In this document: one piece after another, positions 7,228 through 12,456 of the stretch
Layout: each line of letters starts with the position of its first letter
Position numbering within the stretch: the first letter of the stretch is position 1
Translations under genes and position numbers: made by a program
The notes under the pieces: generated by a model
The model's input: the letters and a program-made list of their open reading frames with translations, nothing else
Database searches by the model: none
Told to the model about the DNA's origin: nothing
Assembly (NCBI GenBank): GCA_025360985.1
Contig: JANYBA010000008.1
Coordinates: forward strand, 1 to 12,456
Direction of reading: 5' to 3'
Length of the DNA stretch: 12,456 nt
Origin: Gammaproteobacteria bacterium
GTDB lineage: Bacteria > Pseudomonadota > Gammaproteobacteria > Xanthomonadales > Xanthomonadaceae

Positions 7228-8321
7228 CAACGAGCAGCGATTGCCAAGGCGCAAACTGGACAATCCGGATCGGGGGACAGCCGGACCTCTCTGAAACGCA
7301 TGCCCAAGGCTTCCACGTGCAGCAGTCTGCCGTCAAGCGTTTGCCCTTGTCCGAGAAGCAGTTTCAGTGTTTCGGTCGCCTGTATCATGCCGATCAATCC
7401 CGGCAGCACGCCGAGGACGCCGGCTTCCGCGCAATTCGGCGCTTCGCCCGCCGCCGGTGGTTCCGGGAAAAGACAGCGATAACAGGGCGACTGGCCGGGA
7501 CGACGCCCGGCATCGAAGACGCTGGCCTGGCCCTCGAAGCGTTGCACGGCGCCATACACAAGCGGCTTGCGCAGGCGCACGCAGGCATCGGACAACAAAT
7601 AGCGCGTCGGAAAATTGTCGGCGCCGTCGACCACGACATCGGCATCGCCGAGCAGGCGATCGATGTTGTCGGCGGTGAGCCGCTCCCGGACGGATTCGAT
7701 GGCGACGCTCGGATTGAGGGCACCCAGGCTGATCGCGGCGGACTCCACCTTCGGCATGCCGATCCGGGCCTCCGTATGCAATATCTGGCGCTGCAGGTTG
7801 CTGCGATCCACGACGTCGTCGTCGATGATCCGAATACGCCCGACACCGGCGGCGGCCAGGTAGAAGGCCACTGGCGACCCGAGGCCACCGGCGCCAACGA
7901 GTACGACCTTCGAACTGGCGAGCGCTTCCTGCCCTGCCATTCCCACCTGTGGCAAGCGCAAATGGCGCGAATAGCGATCGAGGAAATCGGCGTCATGCCT
8001 GGCCTGGACCGGCAGGCCTGCGACCAGCCAGGCCGAAAACCCGCCCGCCACCGATGCCAGTCGGGAATAACCCTGCCCCGCCAATGCCTGCGCCGCGAGC
8101 ATCGACCGGCGGCCGCTGCCACAAATCAGCAGCACATCGGCATCGCGATCCGGCAGCCAGGTCGTCGGCGACGACTCGAGTTCGCCGCGCGCGCAAGCGA
8201 TCGCGCCCGCGGGAATCCCGAGCGCGTGTTCGCCCGCTTCGCGAACGTCGACCAGCACCGCGCCGGTCCGCAGCCGGCGGTGCGCTTCCGTGACGGAGAT
8301 TTCACTGATGGCCATCGCCAT
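7227..8321 (-). CDS. moeB: rhodanese-MoeB/ThiF fusion: sulfur-carrier adenylyltransferase
   Basis: The 364-residue protein should adenylate the C-terminus of a ubiquitin-like sulfur carrier (MoaD or ThiS) and may also hand over persulfide sulfur. Residues 1-107 form a rhodanese domain whose active loop is CGSGRRS with the sulfur-accepting Cys67. Residues about 114-364 form an E1-like MoeB/ThiF domain, opening with DRYSRHLRLPQVG. It has the nucleotide loop GAGGLG at 143-148, DGADNFPTR at 232-240 and two CxxC pairs (Cys280/283 and Cys354/357) that should bind zinc. Cys297 in NCAEAGVLGVLPG matches the nucleophile region of MOCS3/Uba4. In those eukaryotic fusions the rhodanese is C-terminal, so the order here is reversed. 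The mobA neighbour favours molybdenum cofactor work; a thiamine or tRNA-thiolation role is possible. It starts 3 bases after the mobA stop; a second ATG at 8315 could also be used. Confidence 0.9.
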   Translation of the reverse strand: MAMAISEISVTEAHRRLRTGAVLVDVREAGEHALGIPAGAIACARGELESSPTTWLPDRDADVLLICGSGRRSMLAAQALAGQGYSRLASVAGGFSAWLVAGLPVQARHDADFLDRYSRHLRLPQVGMAGQEALASSKVVLVGAGGLGSPVAFYLAAAGVGRIRIIDDDVVDRSNLQRQILHTEARIGMPKVESAAISLGALNPSVAIESVRERLTADNIDRLLGDADVVVDGADNFPTRYLLSDACVRLRKPLVYGAVQRFEGQASVFDAGRRPGQSPCYRCLFPEPPAAGEAPNCAEAGVLGVLPGLIGMIQATETLKLLLGQGQTLDGRLLHVEALGMRFREVRLSPDPDCPVCALAIAAR

Positions 8322-8324
8322 AGT

Positions 8325-8900
8325 TTAACGAGTCGCGTCGGCGAAATCCGCGGCCGAATTGAGATTGCCGAGCCTGAACGGCGCGATATCGACCGCGGGC
8401 AATGTTTGCGCGGCCAGCCAGCGATGCGCCGCAAGTTCGCCGGCGTCCAGCGCGGAGACAACCGAAATTCGCAACGCGCCTGCATTCCATATTCCGACGA
8501 GGGGTTGCAGGCCATCGGCGTCCGCGACCGCGTAGCCGATCGACCCCGGCCCAGCCTCGCGAAGCAGCTTCGCCACGAGATCAGGCGGCCAGTCCCGGAC
8601 ATCCACGGGGACGGTCAGCAGCCAGGTCGTCGGGCAAGCCTGGAACAGCGCTTCCAGCGCCGCAAGTGGACCGGGATGGCCCGGACGCAGGTCCGGGACC
8701 ACTTCAACGCCCGGGACGGTCGCGCCCGGCGATCGGTTGTAGCTCAGTAGTCGCGCCGCGAACGGCTCCGGAAAATTGCGCAGGGTCCGCGCCAGCAACG
8801 TCTCGCCCTGGAACATGGCGAACGCCTTGTCGATGCCGCCAAGTCGCGATGCCCGGCCACCGGCCAGGATGCCGAGGCTGGTTTGGCATGGTTCGATCAC
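8325..8900 (-). CDS. mobA: molybdenum cofactor guanylyltransferase MobA
   Basis: MobA attaches GMP from GTP to molybdopterin, giving the guanine dinucleotide form of the cofactor used by DMSO-reductase-family enzymes. The 191-residue length is close to the E. coli enzyme. The nucleotide-binding signature [11 protein letters not shown] with IDKA lies at residues 12-26, the [15 protein letters not shown] segment at 70-84, and the metal-site PVD at 98-100. The start codon is GTG at 8900 and overlaps the der stop by 4 bases (GTGA). The only nearby ATG, at 8889, is in another frame, which supports the GTG start. Coupling to an essential GTPase gene is probably only an operon convenience. Another NTP-transferase of the same fold is the alternative, but the moeB-like neighbour supports MobA. 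Confidence 0.88.
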   Translation of the reverse strand: MIEPCQTSLGILAGGRASRLGGIDKAFAMFQGETLLARTLRNFPEPFAARLLSYNRSPGATVPGVEVVPDLRPGHPGPLAALEALFQACPTTWLLTVPVDVRDWPPDLVAKLLREAGPGSIGYAVADADGLQPLVGIWNAGALRISVVSALDAGELAAHRWLAAQTLPAVDIAPFRLGNLNSAADFADATR

Positions 8901-10291
8901 CGCTTGTGGTGGCGGATCAGCCGACGCTTGCTGCGCACCTGGCGCTCAGTCAGCACGTTCCTGCGGCCTTCGAACGGGTTCTCGCCCTCCTTGAACACGA
9001 ATCGGATCGGCGTGCCGACGAGCTTGAATCGCTTGCGGAAGAAATTCTCGAGGTAGCGCTTGTAACTTTCCGGCAACTTTTTCAGGCGCGTGCCATGGAC
9101 CACGAAGGTCGGCGGATTGACACCGCCCGGATGCACGAAGCGGAGCTTGGCGATGTGGCCGTTCTGGACCGGCGGCGGGAAAGTCTCGACGGCGATCTCG
9201 AGCGCCTTGTTCGATTCCGAGGTATTGAACTCGCGCGTTGCCGACGCGTGGGCGCGGTGGATGGCGCGGAACAACTCGCGCATGCCGGTGCCGTGCTTGG
9301 CCGAGATGGTGACGTGCTCGGCCCAGGTGCAGAAAGCAAGCTTGCGTTCCAGCAGCGCCTGGGTCTGTTCGCGCTGGTACTTGCTCTGCCCGTCCCACTT
9401 GTTGATGGCGATCACCAGGGCGCGCCCGGAATCGAGCACGTGGCCGAGCACGGTCGCGTCCTGCTCGGTCACGCCTTCGCCGGCGTCCAGCATCACCACC
9501 GCGACCTGGCAGTTCTCGATCGCCTGCAGCGTCTTGAAGGTGCTGAATTTCTCGACGACTTCCTCGACTTTCGATTTCCGGCGCAGCCCGGCAGTATCGA
9601 TCAGCCGATAGCGGCGGCCATCGCGTTCCATGTCCACGCTGATGGCGTCGCGGGTGGTGCCAGGCACTTCGGAGGCGATGACCCTCTCTTCGCCCAGCAG
9701 GCGATTGACCAGGGTGGACTTGCCGACATTCGGGCGGCCGATGAAGGCGATGCGGACCCGTTCCGGATCGCTGTCCAGGACTTCGCCCTGCCCCGCTTCG
9801 GGCAGGTATCCGGCGATACTGGCGACCAGCGCCGGAACGCCGCGCTGGTGCGCGGCGGCGATCGGCACGGCTGGATCGATGCCGAATCGGGCGAACTCGC
9901 GCACGCACGCGCTTTCGTCCAGGCCATCGGTCTTGTTGACCACCAGCAGGATCTTCTTGCCCGATTTGCGCAGCCAGGAAAGGGCCGCGTCATCGAGCGG
10001 CGCCGGGCCTTCGCGCCCGTCGACGATGAACAGGACGACATCGGCTTCGGCCGCCGCCGCCCGTGATTGCCTCGCGGTGGCGCCGGCCAGGCCTTCTTCA
10101 TCACCCGACAGGCCGCCGGTGTCGCAGACCGCGAACGGCTGGCCCTCGAGCAGGCGACAGATGCCGTAGATGCGATCGCGGGTGACGCCGGGCTCGTCGT
10201 GGACGAGGGCATCGCGCGAGCGCGTGAGCGCATTGAACAGCGTGGACTTGCCGACGTTGGGCCGACCGACCAGGGCGACCAACGGCAGCAT
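8897..10291 (-). CDS. der: ribosome-associated double GTPase Der (EngA)
   Basis: Der is an essential GTPase for maturation of the 50S ribosomal subunit. The 464-residue protein has the two tandem GTPase domains that define the family. The first has GRPNVGKS at 9-16, DTGG at 57-60 and NKTD at 119-122. The second has GRPNVGKS at 185-192, DTAG at 232-235 and NKWD at 297-300. A KH-like RNA-binding domain fills about 350-440, and the protein ends in a basic tail ([12 protein letters not shown]). The ATG at 10291 lies 3 bases after the bamB stop with GGGGA 8 bases upstream. The yfgM-bamB-der order is the same as in E. coli. No key residue is missing. Confidence 0.97.
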   Translation of the reverse strand: MLPLVALVGRPNVGKSTLFNALTRSRDALVHDEPGVTRDRIYGICRLLEGQPFAVCDTGGLSGDEEGLAGATARQSRAAAAEADVVLFIVDGREGPAPLDDAALSWLRKSGKKILLVVNKTDGLDESACVREFARFGIDPAVPIAAAHQRGVPALVASIAGYLPEAGQGEVLDSDPERVRIAFIGRPNVGKSTLVNRLLGEERVIASEVPGTTRDAISVDMERDGRRYRLIDTAGLRRKSKVEEVVEKFSTFKTLQAIENCQVAVVMLDAGEGVTEQDATVLGHVLDSGRALVIAINKWDGQSKYQREQTQALLERKLAFCTWAEHVTISAKHGTGMRELFRAIHRAHASATREFNTSESNKALEIAVETFPPPVQNGHIAKLRFVHPGGVNPPTFVVHGTRLKKLPESYKRYLENFFRKRFKLVGTPIRFVFKEGENPFEGRRNVLTERQVRSKRRLIRHHKR

Positions 10292-10294
10292 GGA

Positions 10295-11518
10295 TCAATT
10301 CCCCAGCTTGTAGGCGGCCAGTTTGCCCTCGTTGGTCAGCGCATAGAGCACGCCATCCGGCGAAACCTGCGGCGTGCCGCGAAGCGCGGCCTTCTCGATC
10401 TTGGTTCGGCCGACGATGACGCCGGTGTCCAGGCGGAACCAGTGCAAGTAGCCCTCGAGGTCGCCAACCACGCCATAGTCGCCCTGCACCGCCGGCGTCG
10501 TGAGCACGCGGCGCTGGAGCTGGTCCTGCTTCCAGAGCGAGTTCCCGCTGTTGCGATCGAGCGCCCAGACGTTGCCCTGGGTGTCGGAGATCAGCAACTT
10601 GTCGGCAAGCAGGGCGATGCCGCCGGCGCTACCGACTTCATGGTTCCACAACGGCTGGCCATTGGCGGCGGAGATCGCCATGACCTGCTTGTGGTAGCTG
10701 ACCGCATAGATCACGTCGCCGGACAATTGCAGTTCGCCGTCGATATCGGCCATGCGCTCAAGTTCGCTGCGGCCCTCCGGCCCGGCCACCTGGACGTCCC
10801 AGGCTTTCTGACCGTCGAGCACGCGCACCGCGACAAGCGTGCCGTCGTCGTAGCCGATGAATACCAAGCCGTTGTCGCCGCCCACCGCGGACGAATTGCC
10901 GCGAAGGCTCAGGGTCGGCAGGCCACGGTCGAACACCCACTTGCGGCTGCCGTCGGCGGGGTCAAGACCGAACACCCGTCCGTCGTTGCTGCGCACGACC
11001 ACCTTGTCGGCCAGCACCAACGGAGCGCTGAGGACTTCGGAAGTGACCCGCACCGACCAGCGCTTCTCGCCGGTCTCGGCGTTGAACGCCACCACTTCGC
11101 CGTTGCGGCCGCCGACCACTACCAGGCCGCCGCCAACGCCGGGACTGCTGGTCAGGCCCGCTTCCAGGGCCTTGTGCTTCCAGAACGTCCACTTGCTGCG
11201 CTTGGCTTTCATTTCCACCGCGCGACTGGTCCAGAGCTTCCTGCCGCTGCCGGCATCGAGCGCCATCACCTCGCCTTCGTCGTTGGCGAGGTACAGGCGA
11301 TTGCCGTCCAGCGTCGGGCGCTGGCGCAACCACAGGTCGCCCTCGCCATCGCCGATGCCAGTGGACCAGATCTGCTTCACCGCGATCGGCGCGGCAATGG
11401 CGACCAGCGGGGTCGGCTCATTGCCCTTGTTCTTTTCCGAATGGAACCAGCCCTTGACCGTCGAGCAGCCGGGGACGAAAGCGATAGCGACCGCGATCAG
11501 GAAGATTCGACGAAGCAT
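10295..11518 (-). CDS. bamB: outer-membrane protein assembly lipoprotein BamB
   Basis: BamB is the beta-propeller lipoprotein of the BAM complex, which inserts beta-barrel proteins in the outer membrane. The 407-residue product begins with a signal peptide ending in VPGC, with the lipid-modified Cys at residue 18. Ser at the next position fits outer-membrane sorting. The rest is a series of about eight PQQ-like propeller repeats, each with a G-x-V-x-A-x-D/N-x-x-x-G-x-x-x-W pattern; examples are VMALDAGSGRKLW, VVAFNAETGEKRW and NVWALDRNSGNSLW. The start at 11518 has GGAGA 8 bases upstream and follows the yfgM-like stop by 3 bases. Pro at the -2 position of the lipobox is slightly unusual. Confidence 0.95.
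   Translation of the reverse strand: MLRRIFLIAVAIAFVPGCSTVKGWFHSEKNKGNEPTPLVAIAAPIAVKQIWSTGIGDGEGDLWLRQRPTLDGNRLYLANDEGEVMALDAGSGRKLWTSRAVEMKAKRSKWTFWKHKALEAGLTSSPGVGGGLVVVGGRNGEVVAFNAETGEKRWSVRVTSEVLSAPLVLADKVVVRSNDGRVFGLDPADGSRKWVFDRGLPTLSLRGNSSAVGGDNGLVFIGYDDGTLVAVRVLDGQKAWDVQVAGPEGRSELERMADIDGELQLSGDVIYAVSYHKQVMAISAANGQPLWNHEVGSAGGIALLADKLLISDTQGNVWALDRNSGNSLWKQDQLQRRVLTTPAVQGDYGVVGDLEGYLHWFRLDTGVIVGRTKIEKAALRGTPQVSPDGVLYALTNEGKLAAYKLGN
10300..10304 (-). promoter_or_regulatory. ribosome binding site of der
   Basis: The minus strand reads GGGGA, 8 bases before the der ATG at 10291. It lies in the last codons of bamB, so der can be translated by ribosomes finishing bamB. Confidence 0.5.
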
Positions 11519-11521
11519 GGA

Positions 11522-12178
11522 TCAGGTCTCCGGCTGCGCCGGCGGTTGGCCGCCGGCATCGATGAGCTTCATTTCGACCAGGCGACGGGTTGGCGCCGCC
11601 TGGTCGAGATGGGTGAGTGCAGCCAGGTAGGCCTTCCTGGCTTCGTCTTTGCGACCCTGGGCCATGGCGATGTCGCCGCGCAGTTCTTCGGCCACCGACG
11701 GGAATTTCGAATCGGCGATGCGATCCAGCTGCCGCTGCGCGTCTTCGCTCTTGCCGGCGATCAATTGCAGCCGCGCCAGGCGCAGGCCGAGCAATTCCGA
11801 AAGGCCCGGGTCCCTGGTCGCTGGCTGCGCTTTCGCCAGCGTCGCGATGGCTTCGGCGGTCTTGCCCTTGGATTGCTCGAACGCGGCCAGGCGCATCGCC
11901 GCCAGCGCCGCGTAGGAACTGCCGGCGAAATCGCGGGACAGCACCGAAGCGAACGTCGCGGCCCGGCCGGCGTCGCCACCGTCGATGGCCTCGGAAAGGC
12001 CGAAGTATTGGGTCGCCGCCTCATGCTCGTGGCGCAAGCCCCTGGCCTGCCACCATTGCACGGCAAACACGCAGGCCAGCCCCAGGGCGATGCCGGTAAT
12101 GAGCGAGCTGCCATTCCGGCCCAGCCACTTGCGGACGTTCTCGCCCTGTTCGTATTCGTCAATCTGGTCCATTGCCAT
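11522..12178 (-). CDS. yfgM: YfgM-like membrane-anchored TPR protein (ancillary SecYEG translocon subunit)
   Basis: This protein of about 218 residues matches YfgM in size (E. coli about 206), layout and position directly before bamB. YfgM associates with SecYEG and the periplasmic chaperone PpiD. The N-terminus DEYEQGENVRKWLGRNG fits the family's opening pattern. It is followed by one membrane segment at about 26-43 and a helical TPR-like periplasmic domain rich in Ala-Leu repeats, for example AYLAALTHLDQA near the end. The start is uncertain. ATG codons occur in frame at 12187, 12178 and 12172, none with a good ribosome site. The one at 12187 sits 2 bases after a hairpin, so I favour 12178. 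The gap to the upstream RodZ-like gene is about 55-64 bases. Confidence 0.87.
   Translation of the reverse strand: MAMDQIDEYEQGENVRKWLGRNGSSLITGIALGLACVFAVQWWQARGLRHEHEAATQYFGLSEAIDGGDAGRAATFASVLSRDFAGSSYAALAAMRLAAFEQSKGKTAEAIATLAKAQPATRDPGLSELLGLRLARLQLIAGKSEDAQRQLDRIADSKFPSVAEELRGDIAMAQGRKDEARKAYLAALTHLDQAAPTRRLVEMKLIDAGGQPPAQPET
11527..11531 (-). promoter_or_regulatory. ribosome binding site of bamB
   Basis: The minus strand reads GGAGA, 8 bases before the bamB ATG at 11518. It lies inside the last codons of the yfgM-like gene. Confidence 0.6.
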
Positions 12179-12189
12179 CACTGTCATAG

Positions 12190-12208
12190 GCCTGCATGGA
12201 CTGCAGGC
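12190..12208. repeat. 7-bp perfect inverted repeat upstream of yfgM-like gene
   Basis: The plus strand reads GCCTGCA, a 5-base loop TGGAC, then TGCAGGC. In the transcript this would form a small hairpin in the only real gap of the housekeeping block, 2 bases before the first possible yfgM ATG. There is no T-tract on either side, so it does not look like an intrinsic terminator. It could modulate translation, be part of a protein-binding site, or be chance. Confidence 0.45.
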
Positions 12209-12242
12209 TGTGGGAAAAGTTCGTTGCGACCGGGGCCGGGAC

Positions 12243-12456
12243 TCAATTGTCCAGGTTCAGCAATGCCCCGTCGGAGGATACCGCAAAGCGCGCGACCTTC
12301 GCGTCGTCGCCGTCGCGGAATGGCGCCAGATCGAGCTTTGCCGCGCCCAGGCTGGCGTCCACCTGGTCGGCATCGCCGAGCACGATGCGCGAGACCTGGT
12401 CGATCCGATAATGGCGCTCGCTGCCCGCCGCGACCAGTCCGCGCTCGATCTCGATT
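12243..12456 (-). CDS. rodZ: RodZ C-terminal region (partial, N-terminus off the window)
   Basis: Seventy-one codons minus the stop are visible, in frame from 12455 to a TGA at 12243-12245. The text resembles the periplasmic C-terminal beta domain (DUF4115) of RodZ. It has a G-x-x-x-A-G turn (LVAAGSERHYRI), then RIVLGDADQVDASLG, LDLAPFRDG and VARFAVSSDG near the end, in the same order as E. coli RodZ. RodZ is a bitopic membrane protein that links MreB filaments to the wall-synthesis machinery; its N-terminal HTH domain and membrane segment would lie outside the window. In E. coli ispG and hisS lie between rodZ and yfgM, but here the two genes are adjacent. Identification rests on a short, fast-evolving domain, so it is moderate. 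Confidence 0.65.
   Translation of the reverse strand, partial: IEIERGLVAAGSERHYRIDQVSRIVLGDADQVDASLGAAKLDLAPFRDGDDAKVARFAVSSDGALLNLDN

Noticed and set aside
7228..7263. Upstream in-frame start for the WecA-like protein at 7263
   Set aside because: The 12 added residues lie inside the moeB-like gene with no family resemblance, while the 7227 ATG sits exactly at the moeB-like stop.
1..7263. Possible exosortase/PEP-CTERM type polysaccharide locus
   Set aside because: No exosortase, PEP-CTERM protein or XrtA-type kinase set is visible in the window; the Wzc and phosphatase are of ordinary capsule type.
8946..9908. Minus-strand open frame of 320 codons inside der
   Set aside because: It is an alternative frame of der with Arg/His-rich text and no motifs, whereas der itself has every GTPase motif.
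4123..10066. A chain of very long plus-strand open frames (492, 493, 516 and 554 codons at 4123-5601, 6001-7482, 7200-8750 and 8402-10066)
   Set aside because: They lie opposite well-supported genes, have Arg/Gln/His-rich shadow composition with no recognisable motifs, and are expected in GC-rich DNA where antisense stops are rare.
12196..12411. Plus-strand open frame of 71 codons
   Set aside because: It is antisense to the RodZ-like C-terminus and has no motif or ribosome site of note.

Overview
The window is a dense, GC-rich stretch of gammaproteobacterial chromosome. All eleven genes recognised lie on the minus strand, so it reads from right (12456) to left (1). The RodZ end, the YfgM-BamB-Der block, the rhodanese-MoeB protein and the GumB/Wzc-type polysaccharide genes together suggest a member of the Lysobacterales (Xanthomonadales; Lysobacter- or Luteimonas-like). 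That placement is inferred from gene content and protein style, not from a search.

The first half in transcription order (about 12456 to 8897) is housekeeping. It holds the C-terminal end of RodZ (cell-shape cytoskeletal protein), a YfgM-like membrane-anchored TPR protein (envelope protein export), the lipoprotein BamB (outer-membrane protein assembly) and the essential double GTPase Der (ribosome assembly). Next come two cofactor genes, about 8900 to 7227: mobA (molybdenum cofactor guanylyltransferase) and a MoeB/ThiF-type adenylyltransferase with a rhodanese domain at its N-terminus.

The second half (about 7227 to 1) is the front of an exopolysaccharide or capsule locus. A WecA-type sugar-1-phosphate transferase would start the lipid-linked repeat unit. 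A PHP-family CpsB-like tyrosine phosphatase follows, then a short GumB-like outer-membrane export lipoprotein. After these comes a Wzc-type chain-length determinant fused to a BY-kinase with a tyrosine-rich tail. The last two are a membrane-anchored J-domain protein with a C-terminal NTF2-like domain and a membrane-anchored TPR protein cut by the window edge. Kinase and phosphatase would form a phosphorylation switch on the export machine. The J-domain and TPR proteins are probably accessory factors of the same machine, with roles I cannot name.

Genes are packed with gaps of 0 to 55 bases or with overlaps (1, 4, 8 and 17 bases). I see no tRNA, rRNA, CRISPR, insertion sequence, convincing terminator or intergenic promoter. 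No stretch over 300 bases lacks a gene. The main points of interest are the accessory J-domain protein, the unbroken run from essential genes into polysaccharide genes, the kinase/PHP-phosphatase pairing and the reversed rhodanese-MoeB fusion.
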